From: Methanolobus halotolerans
Lineage (GTDB): Archaea; Halobacteriota; Methanosarcinia; Methanosarcinales; Methanosarcinaceae
Length of the DNA stretch: 64,000 nt
Reading direction: 5' to 3'
Assembly: GCF_004745425.1 (NCBI RefSeq)
Contig: NZ_PGGK01000009.1
Span: forward strand, 1 to 64,000
In this document: piece by piece, positions 46,089 to 56,489 of the stretch
Position numbering within the stretch: the first letter of the stretch is position 1
How the letters are laid out: every line of letters starts with the position of its first letter
Notes under the pieces: model-generated
Seen by the model: only the letters and a program-made list of their open reading frames with translations
The model's database searches: none
What the model was told of the DNA's origin: nothing
Program-made: the position numbers and the translations under genes

Positions 46089-46291
46089 TGGCAATTCTTC
46101 GGTTGAACGAGATGAGGGACATGTCCCCTGCGGAAAGGATGGATGAACTTGACAAGATGAGGGATGAACTCATTCGCGAACGTGCGCTTTCATCTGCAGG
46201 AGGAGCTCCTGACAACCCCGGAAGGATCGGGGAGTTGAAGCGAACAATTGCCAGGATCAAGACAATCCAGAAAGAAATGAAGGAGATCTGA
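46088..46291 (+). CDS. rpl29: Large subunit ribosomal protein uL29
   Basis: 67 residues, a two-helix protein at the tunnel exit next to uL23. [21 protein letters not shown] and the [10 protein letters not shown] helix are typical. One-base overlap with uS3. The aIF1/SUI1 gene that follows uL29 in several archaea is absent; the RNase P gene starts directly. Confidence 0.95.
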   Translation: MAILRLNEMRDMSPAERMDELDKMRDELIRERALSSAGGAPDNPGRIGELKRTIARIKTIQKEMKEI

Positions 46292-46292
46292 A

Positions 46293-46604
46293 GTGGAAAT
46301 CACTCCTTCAAAATTAATATTCCACGAATTAATTGGATTAGCAGTTGAAGTTGTAGATGCTACTAACCCAACACTTAGCAGTATAAGCGGAAAAGTGGTT
46401 GACGAAACAAAGAACATGATAATTGTTCGAACAGAAACAGGTCAGGATAAAATGGTTCCAAAGATAGGCACGACCTTTATGTTTCGGATACCCGCCCGCC
46501 TGTCGGGCAATCATGCTGAGAAGCATGTGAAGATAGAAGGGAACCTTCTGCTCTCACAACCTGAGAACAGAACCAAGAATATTAGAAAAATACGCATGAG
46601 GTAA
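46293..46604 (+). CDS. rnp1: RNase P protein component 1 (Rpp29/Pop4)
   Basis: 103 residues, start GTG 46293, one base after uL29. The Sm-like beta-barrel of Rpp29 is seen as [33 protein letters not shown]. In archaeal RNase P it pairs with Rpp21 and helps 5' maturation of tRNAs. Its place in the ribosomal operon is a known archaeal arrangement. Confidence 0.93.
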   Translation: MEITPSKLIFHELIGLAVEVVDATNPTLSSISGKVVDETKNMIIVRTETGQDKMVPKIGTTFMFRIPARLSGNHAEKHVKIEGNLLLSQPENRTKNIRKIRMR

Positions 46605-46609
46605 TAATC

Positions 46610-46939
46610 ATGGCAAGAGATATTGGATTGGATGTCCCGGCTCCGGATAAGGAGTGCAATGACGTTAATTGTCCATTCCATGGAGAACTGCCTGTTCGCG
46701 GACAGGTCCTTGTAGGGACCGTAGTTAGCGACGATATGGGCAAGACCGTGGTCATCCAGCGCAAGCATGAAATGCTTATCAAGAAATATCAGAGATATGA
46801 GAAGAGGCAGTCTAAGATCCATGCACACAATCCTTCCTGCATAGGTGCAAAGGTAGGGGACGTTGTGACGATCGCAGAATGCAGACCGTTGAGCAAGACC
46901 AAATCATATGTGGTAATCAAGACGGAGGCTCAGGCATGA
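46610..46939 (+). CDS. rps17: Small subunit ribosomal protein uS17
   Basis: 109 residues with the archaeal N-terminal part ([17 protein letters not shown]) and the OB fold region ([15 protein letters not shown]). The family binds 16S rRNA helix 11. Its TGA overlaps the uL14 start by four bases. Confidence 0.96.
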   Translation: MARDIGLDVPAPDKECNDVNCPFHGELPVRGQVLVGTVVSDDMGKTVVIQRKHEMLIKKYQRYEKRQSKIHAHNPSCIGAKVGDVVTIAECRPLSKTKSYVVIKTEAQA

Positions 46940-47334
46940 GGGGTATCAGATCAAACATCCCACGTGCTCTGAACAGTGGAGCACGCATAGATTGTGTGGA
47001 CAATACTGGTGCCCGTGTAGTTGAGATTATATCTGTCAAAGGATACCGTGGTGTCAAGAACAGACATCCAAAGGGTGGTATTGGTGACATGTGCGTTGTG
47101 TCTGTAAAGAAAGGTACGCCTGAGATGCGTAAGCAGATCATTCTGGCTGTTATAGTACGCCAGAAGCAGGAGTTCCGTCGCCCGGACGGCCTGAGGGTTT
47201 CCTTTGAGGACAATGCAGTTGTCATCGTTGACAAAGACGGTGTCCCAAAGGGAACTGACTTCAAAGGTCCGGTTGCAAGGGAAGCGGCCGAAAGGTATCC
47301 AAAGATCGGTACCACGGCATCCATAGTTGCATGA
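46936..47334 (+). CDS. rpl14: Large subunit ribosomal protein uL14
   Basis: 132 residues from ATG 46936 ([15 protein letters not shown]). The earlier in-frame ATG inside uS17 is unlikely because the ATGA overlap marks the true start. [22 protein letters not shown] is the family core at the interface with the small subunit. Confidence 0.96.
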   Translation: MRGIRSNIPRALNSGARIDCVDNTGARVVEIISVKGYRGVKNRHPKGGIGDMCVVSVKKGTPEMRKQIILAVIVRQKQEFRRPDGLRVSFEDNAVVIVDKDGVPKGTDFKGPVAREAAERYPKIGTTASIVA

Positions 47335-47344
47335 GGTGTGAATA

Positions 47345-47698
47345 ATGGTATCAAATCAGCCAAGAAAGCAGAGGAAAGCAAGATATAATGCTCCTCTACA
47401 TATAAGGCAGAAATATATGGGTGCTCCCCTTTCAAAGGAACTGCGTGCTAAATACGGTTGCAGATCAGCAAGCGTCATCGTAGGCGATGTTGTAAAAGTA
47501 ATGCGTGGAGACCACTCCGGGAGCACAGGCAAAGTCGAGGCAATTTCCCTGAAGCACGGAACTATCGTTGTTGAAGGTGTCAGTGTGTCAAAGGCAGACG
47601 GAACTGAAGTTGCAAGACCTGTATATCCTTCAAATGTGATGATCACATCCCTTGAGATGAAGGATGAACGCAGGGAAGCAGTTATCAGCAGGAAGTAG
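47345..47698 (+). CDS. rpl24: Large subunit ribosomal protein uL24
   Basis: 117 residues. The KOW motif is in [19 protein letters not shown]. The protein helps start 50S assembly. ATG 47345 follows GAGGTGTGAATA. Confidence 0.96.
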   Translation: MVSNQPRKQRKARYNAPLHIRQKYMGAPLSKELRAKYGCRSASVIVGDVVKVMRGDHSGSTGKVEAISLKHGTIVVEGVSVSKADGTEVARPVYPSNVMITSLEMKDERREAVISRK

Positions 47699-47706
47699 GT
47701 GATTCT

Positions 47707-48417
47707 GTGGGCAAACATCAAAAAAGAATATCTGTACCGAATAGCTGGCAGGTATCAAAGAAATCTAATAAGTGGGTCACTTCTACCAGACCTGGTCCAC
47801 ATCATAAAGAGCAGAGTATCCCTCTTGCTGTAGTATTGAGGGACATGCTGGGTATAGTTGACAATCGTGCAGAAGCAAAGCGCGTACTCTCCGAGGGCAA
47901 AGTACTTGTCGACGGTGTAGTTAGAAAAGATCTCAGATTCCCTATAGGGTTACTGGACGTCGTATCAATTCCTGATGAGGATGTTTCTTATCGTGTCCTA
48001 CTTGACCGTAAGGGAAGGCTTGAGCTTCATAAACTGGAAGATTCCGATGTGAACAAGCTTTGCAGGATCAACGGCAAGACTGTTATTAAAAACGGGGTCA
48101 TACAGCTTAACCTCAGTGACGGTTCAAACGTTGTGGGATCCAACGATTATAATACAAAGGACTCAATTATCCTTTCACTGCCTGACAAAAATGTGCTGAA
48201 ACACATTAAATACGAAGTTGGCAACCTTGCAATGATCGTCGGTGGCAGACACACCGGTGAGATTGGTACGATCAAAGAGATCAACACTGTCCGCAGTTCC
48301 AGGAACAACACTGTTTCGATATCCGGTGATTATGACTTTGAGACTATCGAGGACTATGTGGTAGTGATCGGTGAGAACGAGCCAGAGATCAAACTCGGTG
48401 GTGAGGCAGTTGAGTAA
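47707..48417 (+). CDS. rps4e: Small subunit ribosomal protein eS4
   Basis: 236 residues, a protein found only in archaea and eukaryotes. It has an S4 RNA-binding region ([17 protein letters not shown]), a central domain and a KOW segment ([15 protein letters not shown]). Start is GTG 47707, after AGGTGATTCT. Confidence 0.96.
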   Translation: MGKHQKRISVPNSWQVSKKSNKWVTSTRPGPHHKEQSIPLAVVLRDMLGIVDNRAEAKRVLSEGKVLVDGVVRKDLRFPIGLLDVVSIPDEDVSYRVLLDRKGRLELHKLEDSDVNKLCRINGKTVIKNGVIQLNLSDGSNVVGSNDYNTKDSIILSLPDKNVLKHIKYEVGNLAMIVGGRHTGEIGTIKEINTVRSSRNNTVSISGDYDFETIEDYVVVIGENEPEIKLGGEAVE

Positions 48418-48919
48418 TGTAATGAGAACACCTGTTGTAGATAAGGTAGTAGTTCATATGGGTGTAGGAGAAAGCGGTCAGCATCTCGTGGATGCCGAAG
48501 GCATACTCGGCGCTATCACCGGGCAGAAGATCATCAGGACATACTCCAAGAGAACTTTGCCTGCTTTTAGTATAAAAAAAGGTGAACCAATCGGATGTAA
48601 GGTTACTCTCAGAGGCGAGCGTGCTGAAAAGTTCCTGACCACTGCACTTGGTATCATTGAGAGCAATCTTCGTACTTCACAGTTTGACAAGAACGGGAAT
48701 GTGACCTTTGGTATAGAAGAACACACTGATTTCCCTGGTATGAGATACGACCCGAATATCGGTATATTTGGCATGGATATTAACGTAGTCGTCAATCGTC
48801 CGGGTTACAGAATAAGTAAAAGAAGGATATCAAAAACCAGTATCCCTGCATCACACAGGATAATAAAGGATGATACGATCAACTTCTTTAAAGACAAATA
48901 TTCAGTGGAGGTTGTCTAA
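48410..48919 (+). CDS. rpl5: Large subunit ribosomal protein uL5
   Basis: 169 residues from TTG 48410 ([18 protein letters not shown]), or 165 from ATG 48422. The TTG start overlaps the end of eS4 and has GGTG nine bases before it; the ATG lacks a site, so TTG is preferred. The protein binds 5S rRNA. GEESGQ-like loop ([14 protein letters not shown]) and [19 protein letters not shown] are characteristic. Confidence 0.93.
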   Translation: MSNVMRTPVVDKVVVHMGVGESGQHLVDAEGILGAITGQKIIRTYSKRTLPAFSIKKGEPIGCKVTLRGERAEKFLTTALGIIESNLRTSQFDKNGNVTFGIEEHTDFPGMRYDPNIGIFGMDINVVVNRPGYRISKRRISKTSIPASHRIIKDDTINFFKDKYSVEVV

Positions 48920-49071
48920 TGGTTCAGACCACAAAGAACTTCGGCCGGGGCGCACACGAATGCAAAAGATGTGGCAGAAAACAGGGACTCGTCAGGAAAT
49001 ATGATATTTACCTGTGCAGACACTGTTTCCGTGAGATTGCCCACGATATGGGATTCGAGAAATATACGTGA
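48919..49071 (+). CDS. rps14: Small subunit ribosomal protein uS14 (zinc-binding form)
   Basis: Fifty residues between uL5 and uS8. The ATG overlaps the uL5 TAA by one base (TAATG). Two C-x2-C pairs (CKRC and CRHC) form the zinc site. [19 protein letters not shown] is the conserved start. Confidence 0.96.
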   Translation: MVQTTKNFGRGAHECKRCGRKQGLVRKYDIYLCRHCFREIAHDMGFEKYT

Positions 49072-49081
49072 GGTGAGATAA

Positions 49082-49474
49082 ATGGTATTATTAGATCCGC
49101 TTGCTGATGCTCTATCCACTATAAAGAACGCTGAGGTTATAGGTAAGAACTCCTGTACGATTCAGCCTGCTTCAAAGCTCATCGGAACTGTCCTGAAGGT
49201 CATGCAGTCCCGTGGATATGTCGGCGAGTTTGAGTTTATAGAAGATGGTAAGGCAGGTATTTACAAAGTAGAACTAATTGGTAGGATCAACAAGTGTGGT
49301 GCTATCAAGCCGCGTTATTCAGTAGGTGCTGCAGATTTCGAAAGATGGGAGAAGCAGTATCTGCCTGCAAGGAATTTCGGTACAATTATATTGACCACAT
49401 CTATGGGTGTAATATCACAGTACGAGGCTCGTGAGAATAACGTAGGCGGACAGTTACTCGCTTATGTTTACTGA
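49082..49474 (+). CDS. rps8: Small subunit ribosomal protein uS8
   Basis: 130 residues. It binds helix 21 of 16S rRNA and in bacteria represses the spc operon. [19 protein letters not shown] and the C-terminal [19 protein letters not shown] are typical. ATG 49082 follows GAGGTGAGATA. Confidence 0.96.
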   Translation: MVLLDPLADALSTIKNAEVIGKNSCTIQPASKLIGTVLKVMQSRGYVGEFEFIEDGKAGIYKVELIGRINKCGAIKPRYSVGAADFERWEKQYLPARNFGTIILTTSMGVISQYEARENNVGGQLLAYVY

Positions 49475-49489
49475 AGGAGAAGGGATATC

Positions 49490-50023
49490 ATGGCAAAAGA
49501 AATCAAAAAAGAAATCCCAATTCCCGATGGCGTCACTGTTACGTTCACGGGGAGGATCCTTTCAGTGTCCGGGCCCAAAGGCAAGAATGAAAGAAAATTC
49601 TGGTATCCCGGTATTAATATCGAGATTACGGACTCTGAGATCATCATCGATACTACAATTAACAAGAAGACTCAGAAAGCAATGGTAGGTACCTTTGCTT
49701 CACATGTCACAAATATGTTAAATGGTGTAACAGAAGGCTTCGAATACCGTATGAAAGTTGTCTATGCTCACTTCCCGATGCAGGTAAAAGTTGAGGGTAA
49801 GAAGCTCATAATTGGCAATTTCCTCGGTGAGAAGAAAGCCCGTTCTGCAAAGATCCTTGGTGAGGCATCTGTAAAGACAAGTTCAGATGAAGTGATTATC
49901 TCAGGCATCAACAAGGAAGATGTTGGTCAGACAGCAGCTAATATCGAACAGGCAACAAAGATCAAAAGGTTTGACCCGCGTATATTCCAGGATGGAATTT
50001 ACATAGTGGAGAAGACAGCGTAG
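49490..50023 (+). CDS. rpl6: Large subunit ribosomal protein uL6
   Basis: 177 residues with two repeats of the uL6 fold ([41 protein letters not shown]). It lies near the factor-binding site. ATG 49490 follows AAGGAGAAGGGATATC. Confidence 0.96.
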   Translation: MAKEIKKEIPIPDGVTVTFTGRILSVSGPKGKNERKFWYPGINIEITDSEIIIDTTINKKTQKAMVGTFASHVTNMLNGVTEGFEYRMKVVYAHFPMQVKVEGKKLIIGNFLGEKKARSAKILGEASVKTSSDEVIISGINKEDVGQTAANIEQATKIKRFDPRIFQDGIYIVEKTA

Positions 50024-50032
50024 GTGATTTGA

Positions 50033-50422
50033 ATGGAAGGAAAAATCAAACGCCTCTTTAAGGCAAGAAAGGTCCAGAAGGGTAAAAAACCCGAATTCAA
50101 AAGGACAGACTCCCACAAGTACAAGCGCCTGGATTCAAACTGGAGACGCCCAAGGGGTCTTCGAGGCAAACAGCGCAGGCACTACAAGGCAAAAGGTGCT
50201 CTTGCACAGGTTGGCTACGGTAGTCCTAAGGTCGTTAAGGGTTTCCACCCATCCGGGTATTCCGAGGTATTTGTAAACACGATCAGCGACCTTGATAATG
50301 TCGACGCTTCCTCTGAAGCAATAAGGATTGCTGGAACGGTCGGTGCAAGGAAGAAAACGATTATTCAGGCAAAGGCTTCAGAACTTGGTATAAAGATCCT
50401 GAATCCGATGAGGAGTGAGTGA
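50033..50422 (+). CDS. rpl32e: Large subunit ribosomal protein eL32
   Basis: 129 residues. The family core is [21 protein letters not shown] and [19 protein letters not shown]. Only archaea and eukaryotes carry it. ATG 50033; ends two bases before eL19. Confidence 0.96.
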   Translation: MEGKIKRLFKARKVQKGKKPEFKRTDSHKYKRLDSNWRRPRGLRGKQRRHYKAKGALAQVGYGSPKVVKGFHPSGYSEVFVNTISDLDNVDASSEAIRIAGTVGARKKTIIQAKASELGIKILNPMRSE

Positions 50423-50423
50423 G

Positions 50424-50885
50424 ATGACTCATCTGACCAACCAGAAAAGGATTGCTTCGGAAGTTCTTGGCTGCGGTGTTCACAGGGTTTGGCTTAACCC
50501 GGAAGCTGCAGGTGATATTGCAGTTGCTATCACAAGGGCCGACATACGTGAGCAGATCGAGCTTGGTAATATCAAGTCGGAATCTGTAAAGGGTGTCAGT
50601 CGTGGACGTGCAAGAATAAGAGATACCAAGCGCAAGTACGGACACCGTAAAGGACACGGTAAGAGGAAAGGTAAGCAGGGTGCACGTAACCCAAGTAAAG
50701 AGCAATGGATGAAAAAGATCCGTGCTCTTAGAAACAGACTTAAAGAACTGCGCGCAGACGGTTCACTGGATAAATCTACCTATTGCAAGGTGTATCGTAA
50801 AGCAAAAGGTGGAGAATACCGCAGTGTCGCTCACTTGGAAGCACACCTGGAGTCCGAGAAACTCATGAAACAGGGTGAGGAATAA
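50424..50885 (+). CDS. rpl19e: Large subunit ribosomal protein eL19
   Basis: 153 residues from ATG 50424 ([18 protein letters not shown]); the GTG nine bases earlier lies in eL32 and is disregarded. The very basic [20 protein letters not shown] loop joins the two subunits in a bridge. It is specific to archaea and eukaryotes. Confidence 0.96.
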   Translation: MTHLTNQKRIASEVLGCGVHRVWLNPEAAGDIAVAITRADIREQIELGNIKSESVKGVSRGRARIRDTKRKYGHRKGHGKRKGKQGARNPSKEQWMKKIRALRNRLKELRADGSLDKSTYCKVYRKAKGGEYRSVAHLEAHLESEKLMKQGEE

Positions 50886-50895
50886 CACATGAATC

Positions 50896-50905
50896 ATTTA
50901 TATTA
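50896..50905 (+). promoter_or_regulatory. Possible internal promoter before uL18
   Basis: The 44-base gap between eL19 and uL18 is the widest in the ribosomal part and holds ATTTATATTA, 25-34 bases before ATG 50930. Spacing would suit a nearly leaderless transcript from uL18 on. Only sequence supports it. Confidence 0.4.
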
Positions 50906-50929
50906 TAATTTAATCAGGGGGAGCTGATA

Positions 50930-51451
50930 ATGGCAACAGGACCCCGATATAAAGTTGCTTTCAGGAGACGAAGAGAAGGTCGCACTGATTACCACCTGAG
51001 ACTCAGGTTACTTCTTTCAAAAGAAGATCGTGTGGTCGTGCGCAAGAGCTCGAGGCATATGCAGGTCCAGCTCATTGCCCCAAAGTCGGAAGGGGATATA
51101 ACCCTTTTATCCGCTGTTTCGATGGAACTCAAGAAATACGGGTATGACGCATCTACTGGCAACACCCCGGCTGCGTACCTTACCGGCCTTCTTTTCGGTT
51201 ACAGGGCACAGGATAAGGGATTCGAATATGGCGTTCTTGACCTGGGACTCCATGCAGCATCTCCCGGATCACGTGTGTATGCAACCCTGAAAGGTATTGT
51301 TGACTCTGGATTTGAGATTCCTCACAATCCTTCAATACTGCCTTCAGAAGAACGGATAAGAGGAGAACACGTAGCAGAGTATATGGAAGGATCGAATCTG
51401 CCGGAACTGTTCGATGCAGTTAAGGAAAAAATCTCTGCTGACTTCAATTAG
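50930..51451 (+). CDS. rpl18: Large subunit ribosomal protein uL18
   Basis: 173 residues, archaeal length. It binds 5S rRNA with uL5. [17 protein letters not shown] and [19 protein letters not shown] are conserved. ATG follows GGGGGAGCTGATA. Confidence 0.96.
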   Translation: MATGPRYKVAFRRRREGRTDYHLRLRLLLSKEDRVVVRKSSRHMQVQLIAPKSEGDITLLSAVSMELKKYGYDASTGNTPAAYLTGLLFGYRAQDKGFEYGVLDLGLHAASPGSRVYATLKGIVDSGFEIPHNPSILPSEERIRGEHVAEYMEGSNLPELFDAVKEKISADFN

Positions 51452-51459
51452 GTGATTAT

Positions 51460-52092
51460 ATGGCATATGAATATGAACAAGAATGGGTTCCATTGACAAG
51501 GCTTGGAAAACTCGTTCATGAAGGGCAGATCACTTCCATGAATGAAGCTATCGATTCCGGACTTCCGGTCAGAGAACCCAAAATAATCGATATTCTGTTA
51601 CCTGATCTCGAAGATGAAGTGCTCGATATCAACATGGTCCAGAGGATGACTGACTCCGGACGCCGTGTTAAATTCAGAGCAACTGTCATTGTAGGGAATG
51701 GTAATGGTTTTGTAGGCCTCGGGCAGGCAAAGGATGTCCAGGTTGGTCCTGCTATAAGGAAGGCAATTGATAATGCCAAGATCAATATAGTAAGGGTCAG
51801 GCGTGGATGCGGCTCATGGGAATGTGCATGTGGCCGTGAACACACCGTACCATCCGAAGTAAGAGGAAAAGCGGGTAGTGTCATTGTAGAACTCAAACCT
51901 GCTCCCCTCGGACTTGGACTTGCTGCAGGTGATACTGCAAGGAAGGTGCTTGAGAAGGCGGGAATCAAGGATGTATGGACCAGGACCGAAGGTACCACAA
52001 GGACCACGCTGAACTTCGCAAAGGCAACTTTCAACGCACTGCACAATACCGGTACCATTAAGCTACCCATGACTATGGAAGAGGAGGCTTGA
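51460..52092 (+). CDS. rps5: Small subunit ribosomal protein uS5
   Basis: 210 residues. The double-stranded RNA-binding-like part includes [19 protein letters not shown] and the C-terminal part [21 protein letters not shown]. It helps tRNA selection accuracy. ATG follows AGGTGATTAT. Confidence 0.96.
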   Translation: MAYEYEQEWVPLTRLGKLVHEGQITSMNEAIDSGLPVREPKIIDILLPDLEDEVLDINMVQRMTDSGRRVKFRATVIVGNGNGFVGLGQAKDVQVGPAIRKAIDNAKINIVRVRRGCGSWECACGREHTVPSEVRGKAGSVIVELKPAPLGLGLAAGDTARKVLEKAGIKDVWTRTEGTTRTTLNFAKATFNALHNTGTIKLPMTMEEEA

Positions 52093-52094
52093 AA

Positions 52095-52556
52095 ATGTAC
52101 GCTCTTGTAAGAGTACGTGGTAATGTGAATGTCAGGGGATCCATTGAAGATACTCTGAAGATGCTTCGTTTGCACAGGATGAACCACTGTGTCCTTCTCA
52201 GCGACAATCCTCACAATAAAGGGATGATCCAGAAAGTCAAGGATTATGTAGCGTACGGCTCAATAGATGTGGAAACACTTACAGAGATGCTTAAGAACCG
52301 TGGTACATTGCAGGGTGGAGCAAAGCTCACCAATGAATATATCGCGGAGAACACGGATTTCCCTTCTATCGAAGCATTCGCACAGGCGGTTATAGATGGT
52401 AACACTACATTTAAGGATGTTCCAGCTCTAAAGCCGGTATTCAGACTCCATCCTCCAAGAAAAGGACATGCAGGCATTAAGAGGACTGCACAACAGGGTG
52501 GTATCCTTGGTAACAATGGTGAGGATATCAATCTCCTTTTGAAAAAGATGAGGTGA
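52095..52556 (+). CDS. rpl30: Large subunit ribosomal protein uL30
   Basis: 153 residues from ATG 52095 ([19 protein letters not shown]); GAGGAGG lies ten bases before, so the earlier in-frame TTG is rejected. The protein is longer than the bacterial one, as usual in archaea, with [20 protein letters not shown] at the end. Confidence 0.96.
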   Translation: MYALVRVRGNVNVRGSIEDTLKMLRLHRMNHCVLLSDNPHNKGMIQKVKDYVAYGSIDVETLTEMLKNRGTLQGGAKLTNEYIAENTDFPSIEAFAQAVIDGNTTFKDVPALKPVFRLHPPRKGHAGIKRTAQQGGILGNNGEDINLLLKKMR

Positions 52557-52561
52557 TCTGC

Positions 52562-52999
52562 ATGGTAAAAGGTAACACTAAAAAGTTCAGAGGATCACGC
52601 ACCTGCGGAGGAGGCACCAGTAAGAACAGGCGTGGTGCCGGAAATCGTGGTGGCAGAGGTAGATGTGGTGAGAACGCTCACCATGCAACCCGTGCACTGC
52701 AGCTCGGGTACCGCCGTGGTCACCAAAGAGGTTTCAGCCGTCCGTTAAAGACCATCCGGGACACTTCCATTGTAAATGTGGGAGAACTGGATGAGCTTGC
52801 AGACCAACTTGTTGAAGATGGTTTTGCGGAACTTCGGGAAGAGGTCTATTATATAGATCTTAATGGTCTTGGAATTGAGAAAGTTCTTGGTGCAGGCAGG
52901 GTCTCAAAGAAACTAATAGTAACAGCTGGTAATTTCTCGGCTACCGCAAAAAGTAAAATAGAGGGCGCAGGTGGGTCCTGCACAGAACCTGAAGAGTAA
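52562..52999 (+). CDS. rpl15: Large subunit ribosomal protein uL15
   Basis: 145 residues from ATG 52562 ([18 protein letters not shown]). The glycine/arginine-rich N-terminal arm penetrates 23S rRNA. Preferred start follows GAGGTGATCTGC. It is the last ribosomal gene before secY; its stop lies in a hairpin. Confidence 0.96.
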   Translation: MVKGNTKKFRGSRTCGGGTSKNRRGAGNRGGRGRCGENAHHATRALQLGYRRGHQRGFSRPLKTIRDTSIVNVGELDELADQLVEDGFAELREEVYYIDLNGLGIEKVLGAGRVSKKLIVTAGNFSATAKSKIEGAGGSCTEPEE

Positions 53000-53015
53000 T
53001 GCCTTTTGGCATTAC
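52996..53015 (+). terminator. Perfect 8-bp hairpin at the uL15 stop
   Basis: GTAATGCC (52996-53003) pairs with GGCATTAC (53008-53015) around TTTT; the TAA stop lies in the left arm and T-rich DNA follows (53016-53045). It separates the ribosomal part from secY, and TATTTATT-like sequence near 53060 could restart transcription. Confidence 0.6.
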
Positions 53016-53137
53016 CTATTCATTTATACATTTTATTATTTTATCTAAAATAGATAGAGTATATTTATTAATGGTTAAGGCTATTTAGGGTTGTTTTACC
53101 CCAAAAAGTATGGATTTCCCAATCAAGGGTGGAATTA

Positions 53138-54616
53138 ATGAGTCTTAAGGAAAGTTTAAAACCAATTTTTAATAAATTGCCTGCGGTTGCAAGTCCGGAA
53201 GGGCACGTGCATTTTAAAAACAAGCTAACGTGGACGCTTGGTATTCTTGTGCTCTATTTTGTGCTTGCGAATGTGCCGCTATTTGGATTGTCCCCTGATT
53301 CGATCGACCTGTTCGAATCTTATCGAGCATTCTTTGCAGGAGCATCGGGATCATTGATGCTCCTTGGTATAGGTCCTATAGTCACTGCTTCAATCGTACT
53401 GCAATTGCTGGTCGGTGCTGATGTTATTAAGCTCGATATGTCCAACCCGGACGACCAGGCATTTTTCCAGGGTGCACAGAAGGCACTGGTTTTTGTTATG
53501 ATCGTCCTTGAGGCTCTGCCGCAGATCGCAGGTGGCTATATAATGCCGGATGCAGCACTTGCAGCGACACTGGGTATTGACGCAACTGCCCTTACAGCCC
53601 TTCTATTCATCCAGATATGTATAGGTGGTATACTGATCCTCTTCATGGACGAAGTGGTTTCCAAATGGGGAATCGGTTCGGGCGTAGGTCTGTTCATCGT
53701 GGCTGGTGTATCTCAACAGATAGTAACGGGTCTGTTCAACTGGACTGCGGACACGACCGGTTTACCGGCAGGTTTCTTCCCTAAATGGATATATATTATA
53801 CAGAATGTAGGTGCTGATTACCTGTTCACAGGCGACGGTCTTATGTTCATGCTCATCAATGGAGGCATACTTGCGCTTGTCAGTACGGTGGTCATTTTCC
53901 TTCTTGTAGTATATGTGGAAAGTACCCGTATTGAGATACCCCTGGCACACAGTGCCGTAAGAGGTGCAAGAGGTAAGTTTCCTGTAAAGCTCATCTATGC
54001 TTCAGTCCTTCCGATGATCCTTGTAAGGGCATTGCAGGCCAATATACAGCTGATCGGTATCGTGCTTAGTGGCAGGGGAATTACCATCTTCGGAGAATAT
54101 GTAGGTTCCACTCCCGTTAATGGTATAATGTATTACCTTGCTCCGATACACAGTCCGTATGACTGGATACCCTCACTTGTGAGGGAGTCATTCTCCGGTT
54201 ATGGTGTCCCTGCTCCGGCAACATGGCAGATAGGTCTTCATGTACTGACCGATGCTACATTCCTTATAGTCGGTGGTATCATATTCGCTCTCTTCTGGAT
54301 CGAAACAACCGGAATGGGTGCAAAGCCCACAGCCAGAAAGATATTCAATTCCGGCATGCAGATACCCGGTTTCAGGAGAAACATAGGAAGTATCGAGAAG
54401 GTGATGATGCGCTACATTCCAAAAGTCACGATAATCGGTGGTGCTTTCATTGGTTTACTGACATTGGTCGCCAGTCTGCTTGGTACGCTGGGAGGTGCAG
54501 GAGGTACTGGTCTTCTGCTTGCTGTCAGTATTGTATACCGTCTCTATGAGGACATAGCATCTGAGCAGATGATGGAGATGCACCCGATGATGAGGTCTTT
54601 CTTCGGGCGGGAATAA
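53138..54616 (+). CDS. secY: Preprotein translocase subunit SecY
   Basis: 492 residues from ATG 53138 (MSLKESLKPIFNKLPAV); the GTG three codons before overlaps the ribosome site AAGGGTGG. The channel has about ten membrane helices, with a plug after TM1 and conserved cytoplasmic loops (IPLAHSAVRGARGKFPVKLIYASVLPMI; KPTARKIFNSGMQIPGFR). It forms the protein-conducting pore for surface proteins such as those at 7-10 kb. Confidence 0.97.
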   Translation: MSLKESLKPIFNKLPAVASPEGHVHFKNKLTWTLGILVLYFVLANVPLFGLSPDSIDLFESYRAFFAGASGSLMLLGIGPIVTASIVLQLLVGADVIKLDMSNPDDQAFFQGAQKALVFVMIVLEALPQIAGGYIMPDAALAATLGIDATALTALLFIQICIGGILILFMDEVVSKWGIGSGVGLFIVAGVSQQIVTGLFNWTADTTGLPAGFFPKWIYIIQNVGADYLFTGDGLMFMLINGGILALVSTVVIFLLVVYVESTRIEIPLAHSAVRGARGKFPVKLIYASVLPMILVRALQANIQLIGIVLSGRGITIFGEYVGSTPVNGIMYYLAPIHSPYDWIPSLVRESFSGYGVPAPATWQIGLHVLTDATFLIVGGIIFALFWIETTGMGAKPTARKIFNSGMQIPGFRRNIGSIEKVMMRYIPKVTIIGGAFIGLLTLVASLLGTLGGAGGTGLLLAVSIVYRLYEDIASEQMMEMHPMMRSFFGRE

Positions 54617-54634
54617 AAGAGGTGTTGATCGATA

Positions 54635-55282
54635 ATGAACATAGTATTATTTGGTCCTCCGGGTGCAGGAAAAGGCACCCAGGCCAAGGAATTGTCACAG
54701 AAGTATGAAATTCCGCATATATCTACAGGTGATATCCTCCGGGCAAATGTCCGTGAGGGCACCGAACTTGGTCTGAAAGCAAAAGAATACATGGATAAAG
54801 GCGAACTTGTCCCTGACCAGGTGCTTATAGGTCTTATCAAGGATCGCCTGGAAAAACCCGATTGTGTAAAAGGTTATATTCTGGACGGTTATCCGAGGAC
54901 GATACCTCAGGCAGATGCACTGGACGATATCCTCCGGGAAATATCGAAGCCACTGGATGCGGTGATTAATATCGAGGTATCTGATGATGAGGTCGTGAGA
55001 AGGATAAGTGGCCGCCGAACGTGTTCCTGTGGTGAGAGTTATCATCAGATGTTCAACCCGCCCGTACAGGAAGGGGTTTGTGATGCATGCAGTGAACAGC
55101 TCTATCAACGCGAAGATGACAGGGAAGATGTTGTCAAGCAGAGACTTGCAGTTTACAATGAGAAGACCAAACCTTTGATCAACTATTATGAGAAGAGAGA
55201 TCTTCTTGTGAACATTGACGGGAACGGTACTGTCAATGAAGTGTTTGGAGCGGTATCCAGAGTAATGGATCGCTACAAGTAA
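54635..55282 (+). CDS. adk: Adenylate kinase
   Basis: 215 residues. The P-loop GPPGAGKGTQAK lies at residues 7-18. The lid carries a four-cysteine zinc site (CSCGESYH and CDAC), a feature of long-form bacterial-type enzymes. It equilibrates AMP, ADP and ATP, and so supports the ADP-dependent kinases. It follows secY by 18 bases. Confidence 0.96.
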   Translation: MNIVLFGPPGAGKGTQAKELSQKYEIPHISTGDILRANVREGTELGLKAKEYMDKGELVPDQVLIGLIKDRLEKPDCVKGYILDGYPRTIPQADALDDILREISKPLDAVINIEVSDDEVVRRISGRRTCSCGESYHQMFNPPVQEGVCDACSEQLYQREDDREDVVKQRLAVYNEKTKPLINYYEKRDLLVNIDGNGTVNEVFGAVSRVMDRYK

Positions 55283-55308
55283 AAATAATCTGATATAGGT
55301 GATATGTT

Positions 55309-55929
55309 TTGGCAACTGCCGAATTTAAGAAGAAGTTTGAACAGCTACTGCTTGCTCTGGGTATTTCACTGATGCTGGGTATTGTTATCCTGGGTGAGGA
55401 TTTCAGGGATTCCCTGGGCAAGTCCGTGGGTTTTGTAATGGACCCGCTCGTGACACTTCTGGGTGCCAGTAACTTTCACATTGTACTGTTCATAATGGCA
55501 GCCATAACTGCCCTTTACGCAACGCTCATTCAGAAATACACAATGGACTGGGACTTGATGCGTTCTACCCAGGAAAAGATGCGTGTGTTCCAGAAGGAAT
55601 TCAGGGAAGCCCAGCTTTCCAACAACACTTCACTGATGAAGAAGATGGAGACCCAGCGTAGTGAAATGATGGGGGATCAACTGGAAATGTCAAAACAGCA
55701 GTTCAAACCCATGGCATATATCAGTATAATATCGCTCCCTCTGTTCATGTGGGCATATCTATACATTAAGAGCCATGGAACTGCAACAATGTTTTTTCCC
55801 TTCTGGGGTGAACAGATACTGACTGATGCCATTATTGGTCCTTTCCAGTACTGGATATTCTGGTACTTCATTGCTTCTCTGGCAGTAAGTCAGCTTATCC
55901 GAAAAGCGCTGGATGTCGGTGGAGTTTAA
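55309..55929 (+). CDS. DUF106/EMC3-TMCO1-type membrane protein (Oxa1 superfamily)
   Basis: 206 residues, start TTG 55309 after GGTGATATG. Three or so membrane helices are visible (LLALGISLMLGIVIL; IVLFIMAAITALYATLI; ISIISLPLFMWAYLYI and WIFWYFIASLAVSQLI). A coiled, charged segment between them (EKMRVFQKEFREAQ) matches the cytoplasmic coiled coil of archaeal Oxa1/EMC3 homologues, which insert membrane proteins. The location after secY supports that role. Confidence 0.88.
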   Translation: MATAEFKKKFEQLLLALGISLMLGIVILGEDFRDSLGKSVGFVMDPLVTLLGASNFHIVLFIMAAITALYATLIQKYTMDWDLMRSTQEKMRVFQKEFREAQLSNNTSLMKKMETQRSEMMGDQLEMSKQQFKPMAYISIISLPLFMWAYLYIKSHGTATMFFPFWGEQILTDAIIGPFQYWIFWYFIASLAVSQLIRKALDVGGV

Positions 55930-56472
55930 TTGCTGCTGACTATCAGTGGTCTTCCGGGCAGTGGCACAACCACTGTTTCCCGTATCCTTGCGGAGAGGTA
56001 CAGACTTGAGATGGTCTCTGCAGGGGAGGTATTCCGCTCCCTTGCCAGGGAATATGGGATGTCGCTTGCGGAGTTCGGTGAGCTGGCGGAGTCTGATGAT
56101 TCCATCGATCTCAAGATAGATGAACGCCAGAGGCAAATCGCCAACACAAGGGACAACTTAATCCTTGAGGGAAGACTTGCAGGTCATATGGCGGGCAGAG
56201 CGCTCAAGGTCTGGATAAAGGCTCCTGTGGAAGTGAGGGTCAATCGAATTGCCGGACGTGAATCCGGTCTGTTCGAGGAAAAACTGGATGAAACAAAAGA
56301 ACGTGAGGCTTCTGAAGCGACCCGTTATAGCAGTATCTACAGTATCGATATAAGAGACTTATCTATATATGATCTGATTGTCGATTCCTCTAAATGGGAT
56401 CAATACATGGTCGCTGATATTATCTCATGTGCAATAGACACTTTTTCTGAAGAATTTTGCGATAAAATTTAA
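55930..56472 (+). CDS. cmk: Cytidylate kinase
   Basis: 180 residues, archaeal type. It starts with TTG directly after the stop of the membrane-protein gene. ISGLPGSGTTTVSRIL is the P-loop and LEGRLAGHMAG the substrate region. It phosphorylates CMP or dCMP. Translation is likely coupled to the upstream gene because no base separates them. Confidence 0.93.
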   Translation: MLLTISGLPGSGTTTVSRILAERYRLEMVSAGEVFRSLAREYGMSLAEFGELAESDDSIDLKIDERQRQIANTRDNLILEGRLAGHMAGRALKVWIKAPVEVRVNRIAGRESGLFEEKLDETKEREASEATRYSSIYSIDIRDLSIYDLIVDSSKWDQYMVADIISCAIDTFSEEFCDKI

Positions 56473-56489
56473 TTGTAACAGGTTCCGCT

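Noticed and set aside
51516-52214. 232-residue minus-strand frame over uS5
   Set aside because: It is antisense to a clearly recognised ribosomal protein gene and has no family resemblance.
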